Assembly (NCBI RefSeq): GCF_951230155.1
Contig: NZ_CATNVD010000003.1
Coordinates: forward strand, 124,001-188,000
Direction: 5' to 3'
DNA: 64,000 nt
Origin: Parablautia sp. Marseille-Q6255
Lineage (GTDB): Bacteria; Bacillota; Clostridia; Lachnospirales; Lachnospiraceae
In this document: in pieces, positions 1-7,890 of the stretch
How the letters are laid out: each line of letters begins with the position of its first letter
Numbering within the stretch: the first letter of the stretch is position 1
Notes under the pieces: generated by a model
The model's database searches: none
What the model was told of the DNA's origin: nothing
Seen by the model: the letters and a program-made list of their open reading frames with translations, nothing else
Made by a program: the position numbers and the translations under genes

Positions 1-692
1 AAGCAAACAACAATGGCACTAAAATCCTGTACATGAAAGCCAATCTCGCAGACATTGGTTCTTCTGACCGGTGCACCAAGTCCCCTTGTTAGAGCTGCTG
101 CAGACAGCTCATCACCAATTTTTATTACGGATACCATCAATGGTATCAGCCGGTATTCAATCATAAGGAATGGATTTTTACCACCAAAACGGATATTTCT
201 CATTTTCATTGCATCCCGGATTGCCTGATATTCTTCCTTGATTGTAGGAAAGAAACGGAAAATAACTGACAACGGTATTATGATTTTTTCTGTGACATGC
301 ATCCGCTCCATTGCACTGATAAACTCACTTACAGATGTAGAAGAAATCAGATATGCGCCTGTCATAATTCCCGGTGCAAAACGCGTCATAATTGATGTTG
401 CTGCCAATATCAGAAAAGAAATCATACCACTCCAAACATTCAATGCCAGCCGCTCCAGTACAAAGCATACCGCATAGAGAACTGCATATTTACCGGCTGT
501 TTTGAATTTGTGCTCTGACAAAATCAATGCAAATGGTATAAGGCTTAGTATTGGTTTCACTATATTCATGATTCCATCATTGCTGGTACTGAACATCAAT
601 GTTGTAATCGTTATAAGCATAAACAATTTTGTTCTAGGATCTAAAACAATTCCATTTCTGCTGTCAACAGTAGCAGATAATATCTCATCCAT
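1..692 (-). CDS. ECF transporter T component (EcfT/CbiQ family), 3' part beyond window
   Basis: This is the transmembrane coupling subunit of an energy-coupling-factor importer, which joins a substrate-binding S component to the ATPases at the membrane. Reading back from 692 gives MDEIL, then a long open frame of hydrophobic segments, and near the window edge the motif ALTRGLG, which matches the Arg-containing coupling-helix motif of EcfT. The stop codon lies outside the window. Its ATG overlaps the stop of the S-component gene by one base (TAATG), so the two are translationally coupled. The ATPase genes are expected further left and cannot be seen. Confidence 0.8.
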   Translation of the reverse strand, partial: MDEILSATVDSRNGIVLDPRTKLFMLITITTLMFSTSNDGIMNIVKPILSLIPFALILSEHKFKTAGKYAVLYAVCFVLERLALNVWSGMISFLILAATSIMTRFAPGIMTGAYLISSTSVSEFISAMERMHVTEKIIIPLSVIFRFFPTIKEEYQAIRDAMKMRNIRFGGKNPFLMIEYRLIPLMVSVIKIGDELSAAALTRGLGAPVRRTNVCEIGFHVQDFSAIVVC

Positions 693-1276
693 TACACGAT
701 TCCTGCTTTTACAAAGTGTTTTTTGAGCAACGCTTTTCCAATCATTCCTCCAATGATTGCGCAGATAAAGATACCTGCAATCACAAGAACAATGCTCCAC
801 ATAGGCATGACAGCCATTACTTTATCTGCATACTCTTTACCAAAACTGGCTGCGAAGCTGGCTCTTGAATCTTCTACCATGAAGTACATTGGAATATATG
901 TACCAACCATCCAGAGACTGAATACTGCATATCCAATCAGGCTCCTTTTAGCACTTTTATAATTGCCAAATTTCAGAATCAAATCTCCCAGCAGCCCAAA
1001 GATAAGCCCCAAAGGTACACCCCAATATCCCATTCCGGTAAGTCCCATCAAAAGGCCACTCAGAATTGCCATCAGCGTTACCATACCAAACTTCTTTACC
1101 CTTGTCAGGAATAACATAAATGGAATTCCTGTGATCAGTGTCCACAATGCACCAAGAATCGGAAGAAATATCGGAACAAAGCCAATCGGAATTGCCACAC
1201 AACATCCGAGTACAAAATAAAGGACTGTGAAAAGTCCCAGATTAATCAGGTCCTTCGCCTGTAATTTGTTATTCAT
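692..1276 (-). CDS. ECF transporter S component, MptD/Trep_Strep family
   Basis: A 194-residue integral membrane protein with about five hydrophobic segments; the size and the glycine-rich pattern (for example LLMGLTGMGYWGVPLG, near residues 76-91) fit the Trep_Strep/MptD family of S components. It would give the importer its substrate specificity. A good Shine-Dalgarno GGGAGG lies 7 bases before the ATG. It is first in the operon with the T component. The substrate cannot be read from sequence. The promoter carries an operator-like site very close to that of feoAB (16300-16313), so an iron-related cargo such as haem or a siderophore is my inference. Confidence 0.75.
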   Translation of the reverse strand: MNNKLQAKDLINLGLFTVLYFVLGCCVAIPIGFVPIFLPILGALWTLITGIPFMLFLTRVKKFGMVTLMAILSGLLMGLTGMGYWGVPLGLIFGLLGDLILKFGNYKSAKRSLIGYAVFSLWMVGTYIPMYFMVEDSRASFAASFGKEYADKVMAVMPMWSIVLVIAGIFICAIIGGMIGKALLKKHFVKAGIV

Positions 1277-1297
1277 ACAGAATACCTCCCTTGTATA

Positions 1298-1314
1298 ATT
1301 AGCTCTATCTAACT
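1298..1314. promoter_or_regulatory. operator-like site upstream of the ECF genes, similar to the feoAB operator
   Basis: The plus-strand sequence ATTAGCTCTATCTAACT matches the feoAB promoter sequence ATTAGTTATACCTAACT at 14 of 17 positions, and TTAG/CTAA half-sites flank the centre. It lies between the divergent ECF and AraC genes, just upstream of the ECF Shine-Dalgarno. The layout suggests a DtxR/IdeR- or Fur-type metalloregulator site. Which protein binds is inferred. Confidence 0.45.
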
Positions 1315-1468
1315 ACTCCATAAAATACCATATGTTTTGTTATATCTCTACAACCAAATATCATTTTAGCTCCAAACAGCATTGGGTTTTATTGTTGACT
1401 CTGCTCTCTTCAAATCCTATAATATTATCTGTTACAGGGCAAAAGTACTTATATCAGGGAGATCTTCT

Positions 1469-2458
1469 ATGAAAATTAACGACGTGATCAAAAAATGTAT
1501 CAAAATACCAGGTATATCCATAAAACAGGCTGAATATAGTATGGAGCTTATATTAAATACGAAGGAAGGTAAAGGTTCGATGACCTTTTTTTCACTTTTT
1601 CCCGGTCTGTCTCTGGCATATATTTTTATAAATTCTCCAACCTGGACGGCTCCCGACCTTCGATCAGACAGCTCCATTACAAAAGGTCCATTGCTTCTTA
1701 ACTATTGTGTGACAGGTCGTTGTGAAATGATCCTGAACAACAAAAATTTTGTCTACATCAAAGACAGAGAACTTTCTCTCACAGAATGCTTCGCCCAAAA
1801 AGAATATGTTTATCCAAAGCGCATCTATGAGGGGCTTGAATTCTTTATTGATATAGATACATTTACTTTAGAAAATACATGGGTACAAAATGAATTTAGC
1901 ATTGATTTCAGAAAAATCTCAAAGATGTTTTGTCCTCATGGAAGCACTTATATATCGACAGCGACCCACGAAACTGAGGAAATTCTCAAAAAACTATGGG
2001 AATTATATGATTTTCCGGCCTCTTTTGCAGTCATTCAAATGAAAATATATACGCTCGCTTTATTCTCAGTACTACAAAATTTGGAGGCTATCCCTAAGTC
2101 TCAGGCCTGCACTTTCTTTACTGAATCTCAGGTTAATATTGCTAAAAAGGTCGAAAATATCATCACCTCAGACCTAAGGCTGCATCATCCTGCGTGGGAA
2201 TTGGCTGAATATTTTTCTATCAGCGAAACCAGTCTAAAAAATTATTTTCGCGGTGTTTACGGACAGAATATTTCTGTCTATCTGCGTGAAATGCGTATGA
2301 ATAAAGCAGGCGAACTGCTTGCCTCAACACGACTGTCTGTAGCTGAGATTGCAGCACAGGTCGGATATCTGAATCAGAGCAAATTCGCCTCTGTGTTTAA
2401 AAAGCATTTTGGTGTATCACCTTTGGAATATCGCCGCACCAGACATTTAGACTCCTAA
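1469..2458 (+). CDS. AraC-family transcriptional regulator
   Basis: A 329-residue regulator with a non-conserved N-terminal sensing part and a C-terminal double helix-turn-helix of the AraC type. Visible C-terminal landmarks are LAEYFSISETSLKNYF, the MRMNKAGELL helix, VAEIAAQVGYLNQSKFASVFKK and the final GVSPLEYRR. The frame is open from 1382, but I chose the ATG at 1469 because AGGGAG precedes it at a suitable distance. It is divergent from the ECF operon, so it probably controls those genes or the ABC exporter whose remnant follows. This resembles iron-siderophore regulators such as YbtA, but the sequence does not prove that role. Confidence 0.85.
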   Translation: MKINDVIKKCIKIPGISIKQAEYSMELILNTKEGKGSMTFFSLFPGLSLAYIFINSPTWTAPDLRSDSSITKGPLLLNYCVTGRCEMILNNKNFVYIKDRELSLTECFAQKEYVYPKRIYEGLEFFIDIDTFTLENTWVQNEFSIDFRKISKMFCPHGSTYISTATHETEEILKKLWELYDFPASFAVIQMKIYTLALFSVLQNLEAIPKSQACTFFTESQVNIAKKVENIITSDLRLHHPAWELAEYFSISETSLKNYFRGVYGQNISVYLREMRMNKAGELLASTRLSVAEIAAQVGYLNQSKFASVFKKHFGVSPLEYRRTRHLDS

Positions 2459-2648
2459 ACTCTCCATTTTGTTGCCTCTCTTCTTTCAACAATAAAATGA
2501 CGATAAATCCCATCCTGTCTCACAAGTTCTTCATGTATTCCCTGCTGTACGGTTTTCCATTCTCCAGAGCGAAAATCCGTTCAGCTTTCTGTACTGTTTT
2601 TAGGCGGTGTGCAATCATAATAACAGCTTTATCATTTGTCAAGTACCA
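2455..2648 (-). pseudogene. 3' remnant of an ABC exporter ATP-binding/permease gene
   Basis: The minus strand encodes the end of an ABC exporter ATPase: AVIMIAHRLKTVQKAERIFALENGK, containing the H-loop histidine (IAHRL), can be read in one frame. After a run of four A the family-like tail (VQQGIHEELVRQDGIYRHF, ending WRV-stop) continues in another frame. One missing A would explain the shift. Everything upstream of the H-loop is gone and is replaced by the mobile element. Its stop overlaps the AraC stop tail to tail. It was probably part of the same transport cluster as the ECF genes. Confidence 0.7.
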
Positions 2649-2672
2649 CCCACTGGTCATTAAAATAACAAA

Positions 2673-3767
2673 TTACATATAATCAAACTTCTTCCGAAGA
2701 TATATTCTGAGTAGCATGATACCCATATTAATGAGTATAAATAGCAAAATCAAATTCACCGGCAGATATTTTCTAGTTACATCCCCAAGCACTGCTATCC
2801 CTGAAAGGCTTCCAATCAAAAACATTTGTGAAATTTCGTTCCACATTTTTTTGTATTGTTTTATTGTTTCCATAATTATCACCATTATGATTCCCATTAT
2901 GAAAAGCACAGCTACGATTGCCAGAATCCTGATAACCCATACTTCCCCACCTGTATATGCTATTTTCTGGTTAAATCCATTATCATAAGTTGGATATACC
3001 AGCCATTTACAAAATCGAACATACCACATGAATGGAGCCATAAAAAAATCTATGAAATCATGTTGAAAAGCACCATTCTGTAGAATTGCAAACAGGACTA
3101 CCGTAATGTATCCCATTCCCCAGAAATATTCTATAGACTTCATGCTTTCCGTTCTGTCCTTTACTTCTTTTTTCGCTTTACGAATTTCCAGCTCAGCACG
3201 TTTCTTTTCGTTACGGGCTTTGGATTCTGCCTGCTCTATCTTTTTCTCTGCTTCTTTTTGTTTCTTCTGTGCTTCATCTACTGCTTCAACAGATGATTTA
3301 TTAACCTGTATCTGCAATTTAGAGTTCTGGTCCCGAACGTCTTTTATTTCTTCTTCGAGCTGCTCTTGCTCGCTCCTGCTCTTCAAGCCGTTTCTGTTCC
3401 TCAAATCGTCGTTGTTCTTCTGAAGCGATTGATTCAGCTTCTGCGTTTCGGACAGTTCGGTTGTCAAACGATGAATTTCGTCGTTTAATTTCCGAATTTC
3501 GTCTTGCATTTCGTGATTCTCGAAGAATAGCTTCTGTTTTTCCATTTTCAGCTTGTGTGTCCTTTCCTGAAATTTCTGGATAAACTCGTTCATCTTCTGA
3601 TTTCTCACCTGTAACTCGTCTCTCTCTTCCGTCACTAGCTCCAGTGACGCCGCCTGCTCCTTCGCAAGCTGCTTCCACTTGTCGGTAGTATCCGGCAAGT
3701 TCTTCATCTGATCTGCTGTCTCTGTTGGCTGAATCTCTGGCTTTTTTCCTATTTCCATTAAATTCAT
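2673..3767 (-). CDS. coiled-coil membrane protein overprinted on the relaxase gene
   Basis: A 364-residue protein of unknown function. Residues 20-210 are charged and heptad-like (strong coiled coil, rich in E, K, Q, N); residues 210-360 hold about four hydrophobic membrane segments. Its first 449 bases lie inside the relaxase gene in another frame of the same strand. The start is well supported: a full Shine-Dalgarno AAGGAGGG ends 8 bases before the ATG, inside relaxase coding sequence. It may anchor the relaxosome or help in transfer, judging only by position. I do not recognise a named family. Confidence 0.7.
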   Translation of the reverse strand: MNLMEIGKKPEIQPTETADQMKNLPDTTDKWKQLAKEQAASLELVTEERDELQVRNQKMNEFIQKFQERTHKLKMEKQKLFFENHEMQDEIRKLNDEIHRLTTELSETQKLNQSLQKNNDDLRNRNGLKSRSEQEQLEEEIKDVRDQNSKLQIQVNKSSVEAVDEAQKKQKEAEKKIEQAESKARNEKKRAELEIRKAKKEVKDRTESMKSIEYFWGMGYITVVLFAILQNGAFQHDFIDFFMAPFMWYVRFCKWLVYPTYDNGFNQKIAYTGGEVWVIRILAIVAVLFIMGIIMVIIMETIKQYKKMWNEISQMFLIGSLSGIAVLGDVTRKYLPVNLILLFILINMGIMLLRIYLRKKFDYM

Positions 3768-4560
3768 TCTCTAGTCCCTCCTTGCTGATATCCAAATGAA
3801 ATGTTTTGAACAGATTACTGTCACGTACTTTCTTTCCCTCTTGGTTCTGAAAAGTAATGTGCTTCCGTTTCTCTGTCCAGTTTACGTTCCATCCGAACTG
3901 CTTCATTTTTTCTATAAACTTTTCTTTGCTGATACAATTTTCCAGTGCTTTTAACACTGCCATTGCACAGTCCGCTACAAAGCTATCCTTTACCTGCTGA
4001 CGGAACAGATTATATTTGTCTTTGCTCCATGCAATGACTTCCCCTTTTTCAATCTGACTTCCATCAAAATGCTTTCCTTTTTCGGCAACGGTCAGTCCTC
4101 GTTCCCGGCACATCTGATTGGTAAGCTGTTTCATACGTTCCAGATCTTTTCTGGTGTTATGCAGCTTTCTCCCATCTTCATAACTCACTGAATTAGTAAC
4201 CAAATGGCAGTGGATATGGTCTTTATCCTTATGCACAGCCACTAAGGTCTGGAATCCACTGAACCAATTTTCTGCAAACTCTTTTCCAAATTCAAATGCC
4301 TGCTCCGGGGTGATCTGCTCATCCTTATGCCAGGAAATAATGTTGTGGGCATACATTCTCCCTGTATCTTTATTCCACATCTTCTTTTCTTCCAAAAAGG
4401 TTCTGTACACCAGATCATAATTAATTTCATTGTGACAGTACGGGCCTGTTATATAAGTAAGCAGCTCACTTGTCTTGTCCTGTCGTAAAACATATTCAAT
4501 ACAATTTCTCATTGCTCCATGTGTATTTGTCCGCTTATTAATCGTCTTATTAACTGCCAT
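3319..4560 (-). CDS. relaxase/mobilization nuclease (MOBP, VirD2-like)
   Basis: A 413-residue DNA-nicking and strand-transfer enzyme expected to act at oriT during conjugative mobilization. The histidine triad that binds metal is visible as HKDKDHIHCH near residues 110-119 (H-x-D-x-x-H-x-H), and a candidate catalytic Tyr lies in the N-terminal part (for example YVLRQDKTSELLTYITGP). The last 150 residues are charged and of low complexity, and are encoded by the segment that also encodes the N-terminus of the coiled-coil protein. Its start overlaps the mobC end by 52 bases. Without its own mating-pair genes it would need a helper element. Confidence 0.9.
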   Translation of the reverse strand: MAVNKTINKRTNTHGAMRNCIEYVLRQDKTSELLTYITGPYCHNEINYDLVYRTFLEEKKMWNKDTGRMYAHNIISWHKDEQITPEQAFEFGKEFAENWFSGFQTLVAVHKDKDHIHCHLVTNSVSYEDGRKLHNTRKDLERMKQLTNQMCRERGLTVAEKGKHFDGSQIEKGEVIAWSKDKYNLFRQQVKDSFVADCAMAVLKALENCISKEKFIEKMKQFGWNVNWTEKRKHITFQNQEGKKVRDSNLFKTFHLDISKEGLENEFNGNRKKARDSANRDSRSDEELAGYYRQVEAACEGAGGVTGASDGRERRVTGEKSEDERVYPEISGKDTQAENGKTEAILRESRNARRNSEIKRRNSSFDNRTVRNAEAESIASEEQRRFEEQKRLEEQERARAARRRNKRRSGPEL

Positions 4561-4889
4561 ATCCTTTCACTCTCCTTCCGATACTTGAGAATATTTTTAT
4601 TGAGGAAATACAACATACTGTCGTTTGGGATTTCTCCATCTGTATGCAGTTTTCTTGCAATCTGGTTGATATTTGTCGTAGCTCCCCGGAGCTGACAAAG
4701 GATATCCGCAAACATCTGGTTCAGTCTTTTCAGTTCTTCTATTTCCTCTGCCGTTGCTATCTTCAAGTCTGCGATTGCTTTTATCACAACTTCCTGCTGT
4801 GTTCTTCCGGATTCTTTAACCTTGCTCTGAAACAAATCGTATTCCTCTTTATTCATCCGTATGGTTACTGTATGATTTCGTTTTCTCAT
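4509..4889 (-). CDS. mobC: MobC-type relaxosome accessory protein
   Basis: A 126-residue protein that helps the relaxase bind and open oriT. The N-terminus (HTVTIRMNKEEYDLFQSKV) is a ribbon-helix-helix-like DNA-binding segment, and the C-terminal part with LRGATTNINQIARKLH is the typical MobC signature. It lies just upstream of the relaxase gene and overlaps it by 52 bases, in the usual mobC-mob order. The hairpin-rich segment directly upstream is the likely target. Confidence 0.85.
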   Translation of the reverse strand: MRKRNHTVTIRMNKEEYDLFQSKVKESGRTQQEVVIKAIADLKIATAEEIEELKRLNQMFADILCQLRGATTNINQIARKLHTDGEIPNDSMLYFLNKNILKYRKESERIWQLIRRLISGQIHMEQ

Positions 4890-4970
4890 AGGCTTTTGTC
4901 TCCTTTCATTGCTTGATTTTCATTCTTTGTTAACAGCCACAGCGTTCTGGCGGCATATTGGTAGGAGATT

Positions 4971-5180
4971 TATAAGAGAGTGCAACGCTCTCTTATACAG
5001 GTGCAGGACAGCGTCCTAGTCAATCAGTAAGTGTTCCGTAGGAATGTCCGGTGGACATTTCGCAGGAATACTTACGCCATTGACGTGCCGGGGTTCCAAG
5101 GGGCGGAGCCCTCTGGCAAGTTTAGGAACAGCCCAAAGGCTGGCTCCGGTGCATAGTGGCTTGCCACTTTGCGAAACTTG
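4971..5180. other. probable origin of transfer (oriT) region
   Basis: The stretch from 4890 to 5646 contains no convincing gene. Its first part is packed with inverted repeats: TATAAGAGAG/CTCTCTTATA (4971-4997), the nested hairpin at 5019-5084, GGGC-GGA-GCCC near 5111-5120, and AGTGGC-TT-GCCACT near 5155-5168. Their position immediately upstream of mobC and the relaxase fits an oriT. Further hairpins (GTGCC/GGCAC at 5384-5399) and iteron-like repeats follow. The nick site cannot be named from sequence alone. Confidence 0.55.
5019..5084. repeat. nested interrupted inverted repeat in the oriT region
   Basis: Outer arms GTCAAT (5019-5024) and ATTGAC (5079-5084), middle arms GTAAGT/ACTTAC, TTCC/GGAA, and an inner stem AATGTCC-GGT-GGACATT at about 5043-5059 all nest around one centre. 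A single strand could fold into one long, bulged hairpin of 66 bases. Confidence 0.75.
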
Positions 5181-5523
5181 CCTGTCATCTCCCCACCACT
5201 GAATCGACACCCGCCAGGCAATATTTTCCACCCTACATTATCAAATCCAAATGGAGATGACGGTGGGTTTGTGGTGCAGGAGCCGACTGCGGAAGAAAAA
5301 GAAAAGCTCCACCTTTCATAGATTTTCCCTTTCTGAAACAGGCTGGTCATGCACCACTCCGATGCGAAGTATCGGACAATCATGTGCCGTATCCGGCACC
5401 CTATATCTTTTCTTTGCCTGTTTGTACACCCCTCTCATCTGCAAACACCTTTCTGCCATATTTCCCTGTTATTTCTGTCTTTCTTTTTCTGAACTGCTTT
5501 CTATTTCTGCTGAAAGGCATAAA

Positions 5524-5651
5524 AATAGCAGTCATGAACATTTCTCCAACTCATAATGTCTGAAATGCTATCACTGCTATTGTCTTTTTCTGCTATTCTG
5601 TTTTCGTAAAACTATTCTTTACTGTCAGTCCTTTTTCCTGTTACTGCTATT
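5524..5651. repeat. iteron-like CTGCTATT repeats
   Basis: CTGCTATT occurs at 5574-5581, 5590-5597 and 5644-5651, and inverted (AATAGCAG) at 5524-5531, within about 130 A+T-rich bases. Such clusters can be binding sites of replication or partition proteins; the element also carries a primase-helicase. No initiator of the RepA type is seen, so the role is open. Confidence 0.4.
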
Positions 5652-5910
5652 TTATTTTGTCGCAAATTTCAAGCAGGTCATGTAATAAATTCTCCAGTTT
5701 CATAAGTCTGCGATGCTGATACCAGATCAATCCTGGCAATCCCGCTGCAAAAAAGAACGAAGCACACAAAATCTTTATTGCCTGTCCTCTGCTGCTTATC
5801 CCTCCATATCCAAATCCACATACCAGATTCACGAATAAAACATAGAAATATCCACAAAATAAGACAAACTCAAAAATCCACACCAGCACCTTTTTCACTT
5901 TCTCTTTCAC
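5647..5910 (-). CDS. small two-helix membrane protein, unknown function
   Basis: An 87-residue protein with two hydrophobic segments (about residues 8-30 and 42-63) and a short charged C-terminal helix. It starts at GTG, with AGGAGGG upstream at a slightly long distance. It is divergent from the XRE regulator gene across an operator region. I do not recognise a family. A small membrane protein beside a plasmid regulator could be an entry-exclusion, immunity or toxin-like function, but nothing in the sequence decides this. Confidence 0.5.
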   Translation of the reverse strand: MKEKVKKVLVWIFEFVLFCGYFYVLFVNLVCGFGYGGISSRGQAIKILCASFFFAAGLPGLIWYQHRRLMKLENLLHDLLEICDKIK

Positions 5911-5946
5911 TCTGTACTTCTCCCTCCTACATTTTTAAATTCAGTG

Positions 5947-5988
5947 TAGCGAATTTCCCGCTATATTTCAATAGTGAATATCTCGCTA
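5947..5988. promoter_or_regulatory. twin operator between the XRE regulator and the small membrane gene
   Basis: Two 17-base imperfect palindromes lie 25 bases apart: TAGCGAATTTCCCGCTA (5947-5963) and TAGTGAATATCTCGCTA (5972-5988). Both have TAG-x-G/CGCTA arms around an A+T-rich centre. Two turns of spacing and the position just before the XRE gene suggest cooperative self-repression of both divergent genes. Confidence 0.6.
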
Positions 5989-6016
5989 AGTTATTATTAT
6001 GCTAGAGGTGAAACAC

Positions 6017-6250
6017 ATGTATCAGAGAATACGGGATCTGCGTGAAGATCGTGACCTTACGCAGAAGAATATGGGTGAAATCCTAAATTGCAGTCAGCGT
6101 ATTTACAGTAATTATGAATGTGGTGATGTCGATATCCCTACTCACATTCTGATTAAACTGGCTGAATTTCATAATACCAGCGTTGATTATCTGCTAAACC
6201 TGACAGATGATAAACGTCCTTACCCAAGAAAAAAGAATAGCTCCACTTAA
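6017..6250 (+). CDS. XRE-family helix-turn-helix regulator
   Basis: A 77-residue protein that is almost entirely one Cro/CI-type HTH domain: RIRDLREDRDLTQKNMGEIL, then SQRIYSNYECGDVDIPTHIL, then a short tail. I take the ATG at 6017, preceded by AGAGGTG at about 7 bases, instead of 5999. The only plus-strand gene of the element, it probably binds the twin palindromes upstream and controls its own and the divergent gene. An intrinsic terminator follows directly. Confidence 0.85.
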   Translation: MYQRIRDLREDRDLTQKNMGEILNCSQRIYSNYECGDVDIPTHILIKLAEFHNTSVDYLLNLTDDKRPYPRKKNSST

Positions 6251-6290
6251 AGCAGTCTGATTTATTTTATGTAAGCCAGACTGCTTTTCT
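6249..6290. terminator. bidirectional intrinsic terminator after the XRE gene
   Basis: AAAGCAGTCTG and CAGACTGCTTT form an 11-base stem around a 17-base loop, followed by a T-rich run. It separates the XRE gene from the convergent ParM operon. Confidence 0.75.
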
Positions 6291-6301
6291 TTTATAATCA
6301 G

Positions 6302-6754
6302 CTAAAAACTGTCTGCAAAATCCAGTGCTGCATCCATATCAGCTTCTTTCTCCCAGTCCAGATTATCTTCTGCGATCTCTTCATCCGTTTTCTCCATTGT
6401 TAGTGTTCTGTCTGGCAGATTAATTTCTCCTACCGATTCTTTTACAAACGGTACAAGCATTTCCATCAGATTCTTCGCTATAGCCATCGGGGCAGATTCT
6501 TTCACTCCATCCCGGACAGCTGTTTCCACTCTTTCCAGAAAAGCATCTTCCTTTTCTCTGGTTTCCAGATACGGATCTGCTTCATTCCTGTACTCTCTGG
6601 AAAAATAATCGTTTAAAGCAACTACAACTGCTCTGGTGTACGATTTATATTTTTCCCTGTCCATCGTCTGCAAATATTCCCATGCCTGCCTGTCCTGTTC
6701 ATCACAAAGATTCAAACGGATATTTGTGTTGATGATTTTCCGTTCTTTTCTCAT
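6302..6754 (-). CDS. ParM-partner protein, ParR-like by position
   Basis: A 150-residue protein encoded directly after the ParM-like gene with a 4-base ATGA overlap. The N-terminus (NTNIRLNLCDEQDRQAWEYL) fits a ribbon-helix-helix DNA-binding segment and the C-terminus is acidic. This is the size, position and architecture expected of ParR, the adaptor that links the centromere to the actin-like filament. I see no sequence motif that proves it. Confidence 0.55.
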   Translation of the reverse strand: MRKERKIINTNIRLNLCDEQDRQAWEYLQTMDREKYKSYTRAVVVALNDYFSREYRNEADPYLETREKEDAFLERVETAVRDGVKESAPMAIAKNLMEMLVPFVKESVGEINLPDRTLTMEKTDEEIAEDNLDWEKEADMDAALDFADSF

Positions 6755-7695
6755 ACAAGCATCCCTCCGTTTCTCTGGATTTTCCTTACGCTCATTGCTT
6801 CATAGCCTTTCGCTGTGGCACAGATGTCCCGTACAATTGTCACCCGGCTCTTGTCATATTCTCCAAAATTCTGGATCATACAACCGCCACCGCCGACCAC
6901 ATACAGACGCATCAGTTCTGGATTATATTCCCGTTCTCTCAGCTTATGAAAGATTTCTTTCGTATAATCTCCGGCAGCTTTACGAATGACTGTCAGATAT
7001 TTCTCACCAATATCTGCTGTCCCGGTACGGATCACCTGCTCAATCACCAGATCATCCACCACTGTTCCCAGTTCTTTCAACAAAGATTCCCTGACTGCAA
7101 GCACACACTGGTGCGTTCCATATTTCTCTGTAAAGCATTTCTTCTCTAATGGACGGGAATTATTGATATACATGATGTTCATAGTCCCGTTTCCAATATC
7201 CACAAGCATGTTGATTCCTTTGAAATCCTGTAAACGGTAAAAAGCTGCTGCAAATCCCTGTGGGTAAATATCAGCTCCTGCAAACTCCACACGATATTCT
7301 TTATTGCGGAATGTAAAATCCACACATTCATTCTGGAGAAGATATTTCTGGAAATCTTCTTTCTGTATAGCTACCCAGGTAAGTGGAAGTCCGGCTGCAA
7401 TGTGTACCTTTGCCCGGTTCATACCTTTCCCATCCAGTTCCCTTGCGATAGCCGCCAGTGTCAGCACATAATAGTCCTCGTCCTGCGTTTTCTCTGCACA
7501 GAACTCCTTGTGTTCCTCTCCGATCTGGTAATACATGTCATTGTAAACAAGAAGATTATTCTGGAAGATTGGCTCCTTGTCATATCTGGCTACACCGGAT
7601 GGAAAGCATCTGGTGGCTGTTTTCATGTTTCCATACCCATGATCAATCCCGATCACCATAACTGTCTCATTATTGTTGTTTTTCATCATTCTCAT
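6751..7695 (-). CDS. parM: ParM/StbA-type actin-like plasmid segregation ATPase
   Basis: An actin-fold ATPase of about 314 residues that would form filaments pushing plasmid copies apart. The phosphate-1 segment IGIDHGYGNMKTA is near the N-terminus, the phosphate-2 segment MLVDIGNGTMNIMYI in the middle, and the adenosine loop VVGGGGCMIQNF near the C-terminus. I prefer the third codon (7695) as start because GAGGT lies 7 bases before it. It is the first gene of a par pair, with palindromes upstream that may be the centromere or operator. Finding a par system in a chromosomal copy suggests that the element can exist as a plasmid. Confidence 0.8.
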   Translation of the reverse strand: MRMMKNNNNETVMVIGIDHGYGNMKTATRCFPSGVARYDKEPIFQNNLLVYNDMYYQIGEEHKEFCAEKTQDEDYYVLTLAAIARELDGKGMNRAKVHIAAGLPLTWVAIQKEDFQKYLLQNECVDFTFRNKEYRVEFAGADIYPQGFAAAFYRLQDFKGINMLVDIGNGTMNIMYINNSRPLEKKCFTEKYGTHQCVLAVRESLLKELGTVVDDLVIEQVIRTGTADIGEKYLTVIRKAAGDYTKEIFHKLREREYNPELMRLYVVGGGGCMIQNFGEYDKSRVTIVRDICATAKGYEAMSVRKIQRNGGMLV

Positions 7696-7736
7696 AATCA
7701 TACCTCATACTTTCTTAATATTTATTTTTGACTTTC

Positions 7737-7786
7737 TCCCAAATTTGGGAAAAACCTATATTTGTATCAGCTAAAACGTTGATACA
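7737..7786. promoter_or_regulatory. palindromes upstream of parM, candidate operator or centromere
   Basis: A perfect 14-base palindrome TCCCAAATTTGGGA (7737-7750) is followed by TGTATCA-10 bases-TGATACA (7763-7786). They lie in the 195-base space between the primase gene and parM. Plasmid par operons usually keep parC just upstream of parM, so these are the best candidates here. Confidence 0.45.
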
Positions 7787-7890
7787 TGAAAAAGGGCAGT
7801 CAGTGTAAAAAAAGCAAAATTTTATGTACTCTGGCAGCTATCTTTGTTATTTCTCCTGCTCCGGTAACATTTCTTTTTGCTTATTTTGCC

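Noticed and set aside
5016-5383. Minus-strand frames in the hairpin-rich segment
   Set aside because: They lie across the nested hairpins of the probable oriT, have no ribosome site and no protein-like pattern.
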